Counted from the first letter of the stretch, positions 35,622-45,771 are shown. The stretch: 64,000 nt of DNA from Micromonospora sp. NBRC 110009 (GCF_030518795.1 NZ_CP130427.1:744001-808000), one strand, 5' to 3'. Numbers and translations: made by a program. The notes: generated by a model not told the origin, from the letters alone.

Positions 35622-37223
35622 ATGAGCGAAGCGAGTGAGCTGCCGGGCCGTGCCGACGTCGTCGTGGTCGGCTCCGGGCACAACGGGTTGGTGTCGGCGA
35701 TCCTGCTGGCCCGCGCCGGGCTGGACGTGCTGGTGCTGGAGGCCGCCGAGGTGATCGGCGGGGCCACCCGCACCGAGAACCCGTTCCCCAAGGTGCCGGG
35801 GCTGCGCCACTCCACCGGCTCGTACCTGCTCGGGCTGATGCCGCCGGAGCTGCTCGCCACCCTCGACGTCAAGATCCCGGTGCTGCGCCGCGACCCGCAC
35901 TACTTCCTGCCCACCCCGGGCGGGCTCGGCTCGCCGTACCTGCTCTTCGGCAGCGACGCCGCGGCCTCCCGGCGGCAGGTCGCCGAGATGTTCTCCCCCG
36001 AGGACGCGGCCGCCGACGACGCCCTCCAGGCCGAGCTGGCCCAGCTCCGGGCGGACCTGGCACCCACCTGGCTGGCCGAGCCGCTGCCGGTGGCGGAGAC
36101 CGCCGAACGGTACGTCCGCCCCGCCCTGCGGCAGGTCTTCGTCGACCTGGTGCGCGGCTCGGTCGCCGACTACCTGGCCCGCTTCGACTTCCGCTCCGAG
36201 CTGCTGGTCAGCATGTACGCGGTCACCGACGGCCTCTCCGGCCTGAACGCCGGCCCGGACGACCCCGGCACCGGGCACAACTTCCTGGTGCACAACATGT
36301 GCCGGCTGCCCGGCTCGGGCGGCACCTGGATGATCGCGCAGGGCGGCATGGGCACCGTCTCCCGGACCTTCGCCGACGCCGCCCGCGCCGCCGGGGCCCG
36401 TATCCTGACCGGTACGCCGGTCACCGGGATCACCCTGGACGGCGGCGCGGCCAGCGGCGTGGTGCTCGCCGACGGGCGTCAGGTGACCGCCGAGGTGGTG
36501 CTCGGGGCCTGCGACCCGTACCGGCTGATGGGGCTGCTGCCCGACGGCGCGCTCCCGGCCGCGCTGGGCGAGCGGATGGCGGCGGTCCGCCGCCCCGGCA
36601 CCACGCTCAAGCTGAACCTGGCGCTGACCGGGCTGCCCCACTTCTCCTGCCTGCCGGCGGGCGCGCCGAGCCCGTTCGGCTCCACCATCCACCTGCTCCC
36701 CGGCTCGGCGTCGCTGGTCGGCGCCGGCGGCGAGTCGCCGATGGCCGCGCTGCGCGGCATGTGGGCGAACGTGCAGGCCGGGCGGCTGCCGGAGGAGCCG
36801 ACCATCGAGTGGTACCTGCACACCACGGTCGACCCGTCGCTCTCCGACGGCGCCGGGCACCACTCTTCGGCGCTGTTCGTGCAGTCCGTGCCGTACGAGC
36901 TGGCCGGCACGACCTGGGACGCGGCGCTGCCGGGCTACGTCTCCCGGTTGATCGACATCTGCGAGCGGTACGCCCCGGGCACCGGTGACCTGATCGCCGA
37001 CGCGGTGCCGCTGCCCCCGCCCGGGATCGAGGCGCACTTCGGCATCACCGGCGGGCACATCCACCACGTCGACAACACCGTCTCGTTCACCGACCGGATG
37101 CCGTACGCCACCGGGGTCGACGGCGTCTACGCGGGCAGCGCCGGCTGCCACCCGGCGGGCAGCGTCATCGGCGCGGCCGGGCACAACGCCGCCCAGCGGA
37201 TCCTCAGCGACCTCGGCCGCTAA
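35622..37223 (+). CDS. FAD-dependent phytoene-desaturase-like oxidoreductase (PYROXD2-like)
   Basis: 533 residues from the ATG at 35622. FAD-binding Rossmann motif DVVVVGSGHNGLVSAILLAR with GGATRTENPF, and C-terminal DGVYAGSAGCHPAGSVIGAA. Closest in architecture to PYROXD2/CrtI-like oxidoreductases of unknown substrate. TAGGGT at 35608-35613 lies 8 nt before the ATG, suggesting a leaderless transcript. No carotenoid genes adjacent. Its stop overlaps the TMEM175 stop on the other strand. Confidence 0.88.
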   Translation: MSEASELPGRADVVVVGSGHNGLVSAILLARAGLDVLVLEAAEVIGGATRTENPFPKVPGLRHSTGSYLLGLMPPELLATLDVKIPVLRRDPHYFLPTPGGLGSPYLLFGSDAAASRRQVAEMFSPEDAAADDALQAELAQLRADLAPTWLAEPLPVAETAERYVRPALRQVFVDLVRGSVADYLARFDFRSELLVSMYAVTDGLSGLNAGPDDPGTGHNFLVHNMCRLPGSGGTWMIAQGGMGTVSRTFADAARAAGARILTGTPVTGITLDGGAASGVVLADGRQVTAEVVLGACDPYRLMGLLPDGALPAALGERMAAVRRPGTTLKLNLALTGLPHFSCLPAGAPSPFGSTIHLLPGSASLVGAGGESPMAALRGMWANVQAGRLPEEPTIEWYLHTTVDPSLSDGAGHHSSALFVQSVPYELAGTTWDAALPGYVSRLIDICERYAPGTGDLIADAVPLPPPGIEAHFGITGGHIHHVDNTVSFTDRMPYATGVDGVYAGSAGCHPAGSVIGAAGHNAAQRILSDLGR

Positions 37224-37981
37224 CCCCGGCGGTCCGCTTCGGGGCGGGCGGCCTTGGGGAGGTTGCCGGGGCCGCGGATGAGAAAGAGACCGATGGACGC
37301 GAGGTAGACCAGCAGGCTGAGGAACGGGTCGACGAAGACGAAGGCGAAGGCGATGAGGTAGACGATCGGGCGGAGCAGCATCCGCAGCATGACCGCCCGG
37401 GCCAACCGCGGATCCAGGTCGGGGTTGAGCAGCCCGTGCCGGCGGGCCCACCACCAGCTGAGGTTGAAGAACAGCGTTTCACCGAGCAGGGCGCCGCCGT
37501 AGAGGGCGGCAGTGAGCCGCTGCTCGGTCGCGCCAGCGCGCAGGTTGTCCGACAGCAGGTCGGCGGTGAACGGGATCGCGGCGACGAAGAGCAACATGAG
37601 CAGGTTGAACACCAGCAGCGCCTGGTCGACCCGGGCCACGTACCGCCACATGTTGTGGTGGGCCAGCCAGATGTTGCCGACGATCGCGAAGGTGATCACG
37701 TACGCCACGTAGGACGGCCAGGCCTGGGTCAGGGCGTCGGGAAGGGCCTTCCCGCTCGCCCGGGCCGGGCCGTGCTGGAGCAGCTCGACGGCCATCACCG
37801 TCAGCACGACCGCGAAGATCCCGTCGCTGATCGCCTCCACCCGGGAGGCATCCCGGTCCATCTCCCGGTCGCGCCCGTAGCGGTACTCCCGCTCCCCCGC
37901 GTCCGCCTCCGTCACCCCCGCCCCGCGCTCGCCGGTGCCCGGTGGTGCGCGCCCAGCGGCGTCGCCACCCTCTCCTGACAT
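37220..37981 (-). CDS. TMEM175-type (DUF1211) potassium channel family membrane protein
   Basis: 253 residues. A polar N-terminus of about 45 residues, then the signature DASRVEAISDGIFAVVLTVM (the RxxxFSDG motif with Ile for Phe) and about six helices, including NIWLAHHNMWRYV and NLLMLLFVAAIPFTADLLSD. Bacterial TMEM175 proteins form K+-selective channels as tetramers of one-repeat subunits. The function here is inferred from family. Confidence 0.85.
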   Translation of the reverse strand: MSGEGGDAAGRAPPGTGERGAGVTEADAGEREYRYGRDREMDRDASRVEAISDGIFAVVLTVMAVELLQHGPARASGKALPDALTQAWPSYVAYVITFAIVGNIWLAHHNMWRYVARVDQALLVFNLLMLLFVAAIPFTADLLSDNLRAGATEQRLTAALYGGALLGETLFFNLSWWWARRHGLLNPDLDPRLARAVMLRMLLRPIVYLIAFAFVFVDPFLSLLVYLASIGLFLIRGPGNLPKAARPEADRRG

Positions 37982-38058
37982 CGTCCCGCAAAACCGGCCG
38001 CGCGGATGCGGATCGGGGCTGCGGCCGGGGACGCGGCATCCGCGCCCCCGGCCGGTCG

Positions 38059-39639
38059 TCAGCTCAGCGCCTCGCCGGCCGGGGCCGGGGTGTCGGCGTC
38101 GGCGCGGTGGGCGCGGATCTTGTGGCCGACGCTGGTCAGGCAGCGACCGCTGGCCAGGTCGAACCGCCAGCCGTGCAGCTGGCAGGTGAGCTGGTCGCCC
38201 TCGACGATGCCGAACCGGCTCAGGTCGGCCTTCAGGTGCGGGCAGCGGCGCTGCACCACCCAGCCGTCCAGCGTGATGTCCTCGGCGTCGACGGCCCGCT
38301 CGTGCTCGTCGTACCAGCCCTCGGCGTACTGGAGGCGCTCCTCCGAGAGGCACTTGAAGAACGCGTAGACGAACTCGTTGTACTGGCCGATCCGGGCCGC
38401 CGAGAAGCGGCAGGAGAGGAAGAGCGAGTTGACCCAGTCCACCTCGCCGATGTGCAGCAGGTGCTCGACCAGCGCCCGCTCGGTCCGGAACCGGTAGCGG
38501 ACCTTCTCGTCCGCGTACGGCCGGACCTCCTTGCCCGGGAAGTCCACCACGATGGATTCGACGCTCTCCCCGTCGTAGCCGACCAGGTCGAAGCGGACCG
38601 GGCCGCCGACCCCCTTGGCCAGGTAGATCGACTCGTCCAGCAGCGGCTCGATCCGGCGCTTCAGCTCGCCGAGCAGGTCGACCTCGGGGTGCCGCCAGGA
38701 CGCCTTCTCGGCCTCGATGATCGGGCGCTTGCGCTCGCGCATCTCCTCCAGGTGGGCCACCTTGTCGGCGAAGAACTCCTCGACCGGCACCGGGTGGGTG
38801 GTGGTCGTGCCCTCGGTGGTGACCTCCGCGACGCTTCCCGGCAGCAGGACGATGCCGTTGGTGCCGCCGACCTTGGCGTACTCCGCCAGGAAGACCGACT
38901 GGTCGGGGAAGATGTTGCCCTCGTCGCCGAAGATGTCGTTGAACTGCCACAGCGCGTCGTCGAGGAAGCAGGGCGGACCGGCGATCGGGAAGACGCTGTC
39001 GGCCTTCAGGTCGTCGATGTAGCGCCAGGTGCGGTCGAACTGCCGCTCCCGCTTCTGCTTGCCGAACGCGGTCTTCGCCGCCTGCGGCAGCTCGTAGACC
39101 ATCGGGTACCAGATCGCGCCGGAGAACTGCAGCATGTGCGCGTGCACGTGACCCAGCTCGGCGAAGACGCTCAGGTCGGTCGGGCGGGCGTCGTTCTGGT
39201 TGAGCAGCCGGACCCCGTCGTACTCCACCCAGAGCGAGGAGTCACCGATCGGACCGTCGGTCGGGCTGGTCAGCGCCTGGATCATGATCTTCAGACCGCC
39301 GGGCAGCTCTACGACCTGCTCGTTCGGTGCCTTGAGGAACTTGGTGAAGCCCAGCGCCCGGAACTCGTCCTCCATCTCCGAGGTCGGGAACTCGGGGAGC
39401 AGGACGGTGGCATCCTTGGACACGAAGTCCCGCAGGTGCTTCGCGTCGAAGTGGTCCCGGTGCAGGTGCGACACGTACAGGTAGTCGACCTGGCCCAGGG
39501 TCTCCCAGTCGAGCAGGGAGTTGTCCGGGAAGGGGAACCAGGAGGCGAAGTAGGCGGGATTGACCCACGGGTCGCACAGGATGCTGCCCGCGGCCGTGTC
39601 GATCCGCATGCTGGCATGTCCCGTACCGGTCACTCGCAC
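38059..39639 (-). CDS. MBL-fold metallo-hydrolase fused to a C-terminal Rieske [2Fe-2S] domain
   Basis: 526 residues, GTG 39639. The N-terminal metallo-beta-lactamase domain has metal ligands in YLYVSHLHRDHFDAKHLRDF. The middle helical region is followed by a Rieske domain with RRCPHLKADLSRF and LTCQLHGWRFDLASGRC, i.e. C-P-H ... C-x2-H cluster ligands. Resembles CMP-sialate hydroxylase (CMAH) components but with the Rieske domain at the C-terminus. Probably an iron-sulfur oxidoreductase or hydroxylase; substrate unknown. Monocistronic. Confidence 0.82.
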   Translation of the reverse strand: MRVTGTGHASMRIDTAAGSILCDPWVNPAYFASWFPFPDNSLLDWETLGQVDYLYVSHLHRDHFDAKHLRDFVSKDATVLLPEFPTSEMEDEFRALGFTKFLKAPNEQVVELPGGLKIMIQALTSPTDGPIGDSSLWVEYDGVRLLNQNDARPTDLSVFAELGHVHAHMLQFSGAIWYPMVYELPQAAKTAFGKQKRERQFDRTWRYIDDLKADSVFPIAGPPCFLDDALWQFNDIFGDEGNIFPDQSVFLAEYAKVGGTNGIVLLPGSVAEVTTEGTTTTHPVPVEEFFADKVAHLEEMRERKRPIIEAEKASWRHPEVDLLGELKRRIEPLLDESIYLAKGVGGPVRFDLVGYDGESVESIVVDFPGKEVRPYADEKVRYRFRTERALVEHLLHIGEVDWVNSLFLSCRFSAARIGQYNEFVYAFFKCLSEERLQYAEGWYDEHERAVDAEDITLDGWVVQRRCPHLKADLSRFGIVEGDQLTCQLHGWRFDLASGRCLTSVGHKIRAHRADADTPAPAGEALS

Positions 39640-39765
39640 CGCAGTCCCCCTCGAAAAGGCAATCAGGCGTACGTCACGACGCTACCGGAGGCAGTGTGAT
39701 CGCCGTTCCGCGACGCCGGTAGTGGCCTTTTGCCCCGGCGGGGACGGGACCAACGCCCCGAGCGT

Positions 39766-40623
39766 TCAGCCGTGGACCCGTCCGGTCCAGCTCCGCCGCT
39801 CCGGGGCGCCGGCGCACCAGGCGTCCAGCAGCCCGGCGATCCGGTCGGCCGGCGCGGCGACGTGCATCCGCTGCCCGCCGGCGACCTGGTGGTCGGTGTT
39901 CTGCCGGACGCTGCCCTCGCTGCAGCAGGAGCAGATCATCCGGACGCCGCTGGCCGGCTCCGCCCCGTACCCGTGCTGGTCGAAGAGCGCCGCCAGGGCC
40001 TGGATGTCCTCCGGCGCGGCGGCGACCACCTCCACGGTGGCGGTCGGCAGGTCCGACGCCCGGAACAGCAGCAGCTCGTCGAAGACCGGAAAGGTCTGCC
40101 CGTTGACCGTCCGCTCGCCGTTCGGGGCGCCGTCGTGCACCACGACCTCACCGAACCGCCGGCCGGACTCGGGCGTCGGCACGTTCAGCACCCGCGCCCG
40201 GGCGGGGCAGAGCCGACGCGCCCAGACCACCTCGCCGCACTCCAGTCGCACCGGGGTGGCCCCGAAGTCCGCCTCGATCTCGCCGTCGCCGTCGGGGACG
40301 CTCAGGCCGAAGCCCTGCCAGGCGTCCCGGGCCGTCGCCCAGTCCTCCATGATCGTGGCCGCTATGCCCAGGTTCCAGAATGCCGGGTCCTGGGTGCCGC
40401 GTTCCGCCCTGGCGGCCGCCTCTCGGCCCAGTTCGTACGCCTTTGCCCAGTTTCCCAGGAACTTGTGGGCCAGCGCCGCGTCGTACCACCAGACCGGGGC
40501 CCGCCGGTGGTCCGCGTGCCGCCGCACCAGCCGTTCCAGCCGCTCCCCGGCGACCGCCCAGTCCTCCGCGTCCCACGCCTCGTACGCCGCCTTGAGCAGC
40601 TCACGATCGTCCGCGCGGGTCAT
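39766..40623 (-). CDS. Conserved hypothetical protein with TPR-like N-terminus
   Basis: 285 residues. The first 110 residues form helix pairs reminiscent of TPR repeats (AYEAWDAEDWAVAGERLERL, WWYDAALAHKFLGNWAKAYE). The C-terminal half is alpha/beta with a CSCC cluster (VRMICSCCSEGS) that could bind metal. No family recognised. Looks intact. Confidence 0.7.
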   Translation of the reverse strand: MTRADDRELLKAAYEAWDAEDWAVAGERLERLVRRHADHRRAPVWWYDAALAHKFLGNWAKAYELGREAAARAERGTQDPAFWNLGIAATIMEDWATARDAWQGFGLSVPDGDGEIEADFGATPVRLECGEVVWARRLCPARARVLNVPTPESGRRFGEVVVHDGAPNGERTVNGQTFPVFDELLLFRASDLPTATVEVVAAAPEDIQALAALFDQHGYGAEPASGVRMICSCCSEGSVRQNTDHQVAGGQRMHVAAPADRIAGLLDAWCAGAPERRSWTGRVHG

Positions 40624-40712
40624 GCGTCCCCCATCAGGTCGGACCCTGCGCCGGGGCCGGCAAGGGGCGTGCCAGACTAACCGGAGATCCGATCGCGAGG
40701 GAAGGACCGACA

Positions 40713-40937
40713 GTGGCAGGAAGCGAGCCGGTAACCGCGCCAGATCAGCACAAGCCCGGGCACCGCAAGTCCGGACGGATCGGGGCGGTGCTGTCGGCGG
40801 CGGTGTTGGTGGTCATGGCGCTCTGCGGCAACCACGAGGGCAAGGTCGAGGACATCTGGCTGATCGGGCTCGCCGCGGTGCTGCTGGCCATCGTGATCGG
40901 CGACGCGGTGCTGCGCCGCAACGGCCTGCGCTCCTGA
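40713..40937 (+). CDS. DUF2631 family small membrane protein
   Basis: 74 residues with two hydrophobic segments (IGAVLSAAVLVVMALCGNHE and IWLIGLAAVLLAIVIGDAVL) after a basic N-terminus. DUF2631 proteins are actinobacterial and lie in the same dxr-to-rlmN interval in mycobacteria, which supports the assignment. Function unknown. Followed by a strong terminator. Confidence 0.8.
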   Translation: MAGSEPVTAPDQHKPGHRKSGRIGAVLSAAVLVVMALCGNHEGKVEDIWLIGLAAVLLAIVIGDAVLRRNGLRS

Positions 40938-40967
40938 CCCCGGTCACGCTCGACGGCGTACGCGAAA

Positions 40968-40994
40968 GGGCCCGCCCCCGTCGGGGGCGGGCCC
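40968..40994. terminator. Bidirectional terminator between DUF2631 and the DivIVA-like gene
   Basis: Perfect 12-bp arms GGGCCCGCCCCC / GGGGGCGGGCCC with a 3-nt loop between convergent genes. Confidence 0.9.
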
Positions 40995-41009
40995 TCGTCG
41001 TCTCTCGGC

Positions 41010-42092
41010 TCAGCGGCCCAGCAGGATGTCCTGGACGTCCTTGAGCGCGGCGTCGACCTCGGCCTCGAAGTAGCCGCCGGGCACCAGCCCGAAGCGCAGC
41101 GTGTCCAGGTCCTTCGGGTTCACCGGCATCGGGTTGCGGCCCTGCATGCCACCGAGCAGGGTCTCGAAGAACCTGTCGACCTGGTCCGGGTCGTACCCGC
41201 TGCCGAAGCGGCGCACCTGGAAGCTGCGGCGGATCTGGTCCACCCGGTAGAGGTCGCTGCCGGGCGGGCCGGCCATGGGCGGGCCCACCATCGGCGGGCC
41301 ACCGGCCGGCGGACCGGCCATCGGCGGCGGGCCGGACATCCCCGGACCCGGGCCGTAGCCCTGCTCCGGGCCGCCCCCGAAGCCCTGCTGAGGCAGCGGC
41401 GGCGGGCCGGCCGGACCGCGACCGCGCGGGTCACGCGGGTCCCGCTCGGGCATCCGGATCTCGGCGGTCATGTCGGTACGGCCACGCCGGCCGGCCTCGA
41501 ACCCGTCGAACCGCTCGTCCTGGCCGTAGCCGCCCGGCCCCGGGGGAAGGCCGCGCGACGGCGGGCCGCCGTGCCCCATCTGGCCGCCCGGGCCCATCGG
41601 GCCGGGGCCACCCGGGCCGCGGGGCGCGTCGTAGCCGCCACGGGGGCCGTCGTACCCGCCGGCGAAGGCGCCGGTCGGCTCGTCGTAGCGGTTGCCGTAG
41701 CGGTCGGCGGGCGGACCGGCCTGCGCCGGCATCTGCCGGGGCGGCATCGGGGGCTGCGGCACGGGCGAGAGGCCGCGGTCGTCCCGCATCGGCGGGCCGA
41801 GCCGGTCCGCCATCCGCGGGTCGCCACCGCGCCCGCCGGCCATGCCGCCGCGCTCCTCCAGCTCGGCGAGCTGCCGCTCGACCCGGTCGAGGTGCAGGTC
41901 GACCTGCCACTCGTCGTAGCCGTTGAACCGGACCCGGAAGACGACGTCGTGGACCTCCTGGGAGGCCACGGGCGCGCCGACCGGCTGGCCGGCGAGCGTC
42001 GCCTCCACCCGGTCGAGGAAGGCGTCCACCTCGTCGACCTTGTATCCCCGGCGGAGCGCCTTACGCCGGAAACGCTGACCCTGACTCGCCAC
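41010..42092 (-). CDS. DivIVA-domain protein with long Pro/Gly-rich central region
   Basis: 360 residues from the GTG at 42092, preceded by AGGAGA. There are DivIVA-type segments at both ends: FRRKALRRGYKVDEVDAFLD (N) and QVRRFGSGYDPDQVDRFFET (C). About 190 residues between them are rich in Pro, Gly, Met and Arg (GPPPMAGPPAGGPPMVGPPM) and probably disordered. DivIVA proteins mark curved or polar membrane and organise apical growth; this one lacks long coiled coils and is not the main Wag31-type DivIVA. It starts 22 bp after rlmN on the same strand. Confidence 0.82.
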   Translation of the reverse strand: MASQGQRFRRKALRRGYKVDEVDAFLDRVEATLAGQPVGAPVASQEVHDVVFRVRFNGYDEWQVDLHLDRVERQLAELEERGGMAGGRGGDPRMADRLGPPMRDDRGLSPVPQPPMPPRQMPAQAGPPADRYGNRYDEPTGAFAGGYDGPRGGYDAPRGPGGPGPMGPGGQMGHGGPPSRGLPPGPGGYGQDERFDGFEAGRRGRTDMTAEIRMPERDPRDPRGRGPAGPPPLPQQGFGGGPEQGYGPGPGMSGPPPMAGPPAGGPPMVGPPMAGPPGSDLYRVDQIRRSFQVRRFGSGYDPDQVDRFFETLLGGMQGRNPMPVNPKDLDTLRFGLVPGGYFEAEVDAALKDVQDILLGR

Positions 42093-42114
42093 TATGTCTC
42101 CTGGTCTCGTACCG

Positions 42115-43260
42115 CTACGCCGTTGCGGTGCGGAGGTCGGTGTCCCTGTCCTCGGCGGCGGCGAGCTGCCCACACGCGCCGTCGATCTCGCGCCCCCGGG
42201 TGTCCCGCACCGTGGTCGACACCCCGGCGTCGCGCAACCGCCGGACGAACTCCCGCTCGACCGGCTTCGGGCTGGCGTCCCAGCGGCTGCCCGGAGTCGG
42301 GTTGAGCGGGATGAGGTTCACGTGGGCCAGCTTGCCGGCCAGCAGCCGCCCGAGCAGATCGGCTCTCCACGGCTGGTCGTTCACGTCCTTGATCATCGCG
42401 TACTCGATCGACACGCGACGCCCCGTCGTGGCCGCGTAGTCCCACGCCGCATCCAGCACCTCGGACACCTTCCAGCGCTGGTTGACCGGGACGAGTTCAT
42501 CGCGCAGCTCATCATCGGGGGCGTGCAGCGACAACGCAAGGGTCACTGAGAGGTCTTCGCTGGCCAGTCGGCGGATGGCCGGAACCAGGCCGACCGTGGA
42601 AACGGTGATGTGCCGCTGGGACAGGCCGAGCCCCTCGGGGGCCGGCGCGACCAGGCGGCGGATCGCCGCCACCACCCGGGAGTAGTTCGCCAGCGGCTCG
42701 CCCATGCCCATGAGGACGACGTGGGAAAGCCGCGGCGGCGAGCCGGCGACCGCGCCCGACGCGGCCACGCCGGCGAGGTAGACCGCCTGGTCGACGATCT
42801 CGGCAGTGGAGAGGTTGCGGGTCAGCCCGGCCTGGCCGGTGGCGCAGAACGGGCAGGCCATGCCGCAGCCGGCCTGGCTGGAGATGCAGACGGTGACCCG
42901 ATCCGGGTAGCCCATCAGCACGCTCTCCACCAGCGAGCCGTCGTGCAGCCGCCAGAGCGCCTTGCGGGTGGCGCCGTCGTCGCACGCCAGCTCGCGGACC
43001 GGGGTGAGCAGGGTGGGCAGCAGCGTCCCGGCCAGCCGCTCCCGGGTGGCCGCCGGCAGGTCGGTCATCTGCGCGGGATCGCGGACCAGACGGCCGAAGT
43101 AGTGGTTCGAGACCTGCTTGGCGCGGAACGCCGGCTCCCCCAGCTCGGTGACGAGCGCCTGCCGGCCCGGCAGGTCCAGGTCGGCGAGGTGACGGGGCGG
43201 CATCGCGGGTCGGCGGCCGCGGGCGTCTGGGTCAACGGAAATCAGGGGGAGGCTCGTCAT
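42115..43260 (-). CDS. rlmN: Dual-specificity 23S rRNA A2503 / tRNA A37 C2-methyltransferase
   Basis: 381 residues, ATG 43260. Radical-SAM cluster cysteines Cys132, Cys136 and Cys139 in [21 protein letters not shown]-terminal [17 protein letters not shown] carries the methyl-accepting Cys. N-terminal [20 protein letters not shown] is typical. Conserved position next to cdsA and frr. Confidence 0.96.
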   Translation of the reverse strand: MTSLPLISVDPDARGRRPAMPPRHLADLDLPGRQALVTELGEPAFRAKQVSNHYFGRLVRDPAQMTDLPAATRERLAGTLLPTLLTPVRELACDDGATRKALWRLHDGSLVESVLMGYPDRVTVCISSQAGCGMACPFCATGQAGLTRNLSTAEIVDQAVYLAGVAASGAVAGSPPRLSHVVLMGMGEPLANYSRVVAAIRRLVAPAPEGLGLSQRHITVSTVGLVPAIRRLASEDLSVTLALSLHAPDDELRDELVPVNQRWKVSEVLDAAWDYAATTGRRVSIEYAMIKDVNDQPWRADLLGRLLAGKLAHVNLIPLNPTPGSRWDASPKPVEREFVRRLRDAGVSTTVRDTRGREIDGACGQLAAAEDRDTDLRTATA

Positions 43261-43364
43261 GGCGCGTCCAGTCTGACACGCCCGCCGCCGGACGCACCTG
43301 TCCGTAGGTGCCGAATCGGCCCCGACCGCCCGGCGGACGCGCGCCCACCCACGTGATTCATCCC

Positions 43365-44864
43365 TCAGCCCACCACCGGTACGAAGACCGCCAGCAGCAG
43401 GTACGCCGTCGGCACCGCGAACAGGATCGAGTCGAGCCGGTCCATCAGCCCGCCGTGGCCGGGGAGCAGGTTGCTCATGTCCTTGACCCCGAGGTCCCGC
43501 TTGATCATCGACTCGGCGAGGTCGCCGAGAACCGCCGCGCAGGAGATCGCCACCCCGAACAGCGCGCCCCACCAGGGGGCGACGTCGAAGAGCAGCCAGA
43601 GCAGCAGGGCGCTGCCCGCCGCGGCCGCGGTCACCGACCCGGCGAAGCCCTCCCAGGACTTCTTCGGGCTGATCGTGGGGGCCATCGGGTGCTTGCCGAA
43701 GGCGACGCCGGCCGCGTAGCCGCCGGTGTCGGAGAGCACCACGGCGACCAGGGTGACCAGCACCCGCAGGTGCCCGTCGCCGGGCGCGGCGGCCAGCATC
43801 GCCGCGAAGCCGCCGAGGAACGGCACGTACACCGCGATCAGGGTGGCCGCGGTGAGGTCCCGCTGGTAGTTGCCGGGGCCGTCGCCCAGCCGCCAGATCA
43901 TCGTGCCGAGCACGGTGACCAGCAGGCCGAGGGTCAGCGCGTCCGGGCCGGCGAACCAGGCCAGCCCCACCATGACCACACCACCGGCGATCAGCGGCAC
44001 CAGCGGCGGGTGCGCCCCGCTGCGACGCACCGCGCGGGCCATCTCCCAGACGCCGATCGCCACCGCGGCGGCGACCACCCCCAGGAACGCCGGCAGGTAG
44101 AAGAAGAGCGGCACCAGGATCGCCGCGCCGAGGGCCACCCCGACGCCGATCGCGGCCGGCAGGTTGCGGCCCGCGCGCCCGGTCGCCGGCGCCGCGGTGG
44201 GCGGACGGTCGGCGCTGGCCCGCCGCCGGCCCGGCGCGCGGCGGCCGGTGGGAGGCACGGGGTCCGGCTCGTCCCGGATCGCCGCGAGCTGGGCGGTCGG
44301 TTCGTCCCGTACCGGGGCGATCTGGGCGGTCTGGTATTCATCGTCCGGCGCGCCGGGACGCCCGCCCCGCGCCGCGTTGTCGTAACCGCGGTCGCGCGGG
44401 TCGCCGTAGCCGGGAGCACGCTGGTCCCGGCCCGGGTCGCGCGGGCCCCGGTCGGTGTCCCGGTGGACCGGGCCGGTGTCGCCTCGGCCGGGCTCGTCCC
44501 GGTAGCCCCACTGATCGCGGTGGTCCCAGTGGCCACTGTCGTCCCGGTAGCCGCCCTGATCACGGTAGCCGCCGTCGTCGCGCCAGCCGGGATCGTCGCG
44601 ACGGCCCCGCTGGTCACGGCCACGGCCCGGGCCGTCGTCGTACGGCCGGGGTCGGGCGTACCCGTTGCCGTCCGTCCCGGGTCGGGCGGACGGGTCGGCG
44701 GCGGGGTGGGGCCGGCCGTGCGGCCCGGCGTACGCCTCGTGGCCGCCCGGCGTACGCCAGGGTCCCGGTTCGCGGTCGCTCTCCGGCCAGGGCAGCGAGG
44801 TGGGGCGCTCCGGGCGGTCCCAGCCGCGCGGCTCGGCGGTGCCGTAGGGGTCGGGGTGGGACAT
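43365..44864 (-). CDS. cdsA: Phosphatidate cytidylyltransferase with long disordered N-terminal extension
   Basis: 499 residues. The C-terminal 260 residues are a normal CdsA with eight helices and the signature [20 protein letters not shown] followed by [13 protein letters not shown]. It makes CDP-diacylglycerol for phospholipid synthesis. The first roughly 235 residues are low complexity, with repeats of the type [20 protein letters not shown], and are presumably cytoplasmic and disordered. ATG 44864 follows a GTG codon that could also serve. Some actinomycete CdsA proteins have N-terminal extensions, but this one nearly doubles the size. Confidence 0.95.
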   Translation of the reverse strand: MSHPDPYGTAEPRGWDRPERPTSLPWPESDREPGPWRTPGGHEAYAGPHGRPHPAADPSARPGTDGNGYARPRPYDDGPGRGRDQRGRRDDPGWRDDGGYRDQGGYRDDSGHWDHRDQWGYRDEPGRGDTGPVHRDTDRGPRDPGRDQRAPGYGDPRDRGYDNAARGGRPGAPDDEYQTAQIAPVRDEPTAQLAAIRDEPDPVPPTGRRAPGRRRASADRPPTAAPATGRAGRNLPAAIGVGVALGAAILVPLFFYLPAFLGVVAAAVAIGVWEMARAVRRSGAHPPLVPLIAGGVVMVGLAWFAGPDALTLGLLVTVLGTMIWRLGDGPGNYQRDLTAATLIAVYVPFLGGFAAMLAAAPGDGHLRVLVTLVAVVLSDTGGYAAGVAFGKHPMAPTISPKKSWEGFAGSVTAAAAGSALLLWLLFDVAPWWGALFGVAISCAAVLGDLAESMIKRDLGVKDMSNLLPGHGGLMDRLDSILFAVPTAYLLLAVFVPVVG

Positions 44865-45127
44865 CACGCACCGAGACGCGGTACGAGTGCCACCACATGA
44901 CGCAAGACCAAGACCATCCCCTACAGGCGCGACTGCTCCGGTTGACCGACCCGTCGGCCGGCCGATTCCCGCCGTTCACCCGGGGGTGGTCGGGAATCGT
45001 GCCGAGCCTACTGCACCCGGGAAGCCGGCACGGCGGACGATGGGTCCACCAGCACGACGACGGCACCGGGCCGCCACCCCCTCGGGAGGCGGCGGCACAC
45101 CGGTGCCGTGGCGGGTACGACGGTTGC

Positions 45128-45685
45128 TCAGACCTCGAGCAGCTCGTTCTCCTTGTGCTTGACCAGATCGTCGACGGTGGCGACGAAACGCTGGGTGAGG
45201 TCGTCCAGCTCCTTCTCGGCGCGGCGCCCCTCGTCCTCGCCGACCTCGCCGTCCTTGACCAGGCGGTCCAGCTCTTCCTTGCCCTTGCGGCGGATGTTGC
45301 GGACGGCGACCTTGGCCTCCTCGCCCTTGTGCCGGGCGACCTTGATCATCTCGCGGCGCCGCTCCTCGGTCATCTGCGGGAGCAGGATGCGCAGCTGGTT
45401 GCCCTCGTTGTTCGGGTTCACGCCGAGGTCCGAGTCGCGAATCGCCTTCTCCATGGCGCCCAGCTGCGAGTTGTCATACGGCTTGATGATCACCATGCGC
45501 GGCTCGGGAACCGCGATGGACGCCATCTGGGGCAGCGGGGTCGGGCTGCCATAGTAGTCGATGACGATCCGGGAGAACATCGCGGCGTTGGCGCGGCCGG
45601 TGCGGATCCCGCCGAACTCCTCCTTGGCGTGCTCGATGGCACGCTCCATCTTCTCCTCTGCCTCGAGGAGGGTGTCGTCGATCAC
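45128..45685 (-). CDS. frr: Ribosome recycling factor
   Basis: 185 residues, full length. [20 protein letters not shown] and [20 protein letters not shown] are diagnostic. Splits post-termination ribosomes with EF-G. 86 bp downstream of pyrH on the same strand, as in most bacteria. The 263-bp gap to cdsA holds no gene. Confidence 0.97.
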   Translation of the reverse strand: MIDDTLLEAEEKMERAIEHAKEEFGGIRTGRANAAMFSRIVIDYYGSPTPLPQMASIAVPEPRMVIIKPYDNSQLGAMEKAIRDSDLGVNPNNEGNQLRILLPQMTEERRREMIKVARHKGEEAKVAVRNIRRKGKEELDRLVKDGEVGEDEGRRAEKELDDLTQRFVATVDDLVKHKENELLEV

Positions 45686-45771
45686 CGGTCTCCTCGCCTC
45701 CTTCTGTCGCTCGTCTTGGGCTGTGCTGCTGCTGTGGTGTCGGAGGACCGCTGCCCGTTCGGCGCTGCCGT

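Noticed and set aside
35555..35872. N-terminal extension of the GNAT gene at 35009
   Set aside because: It overlaps the FAD oxidoreductase start, and the GNAT fold begins at ATG 35554.
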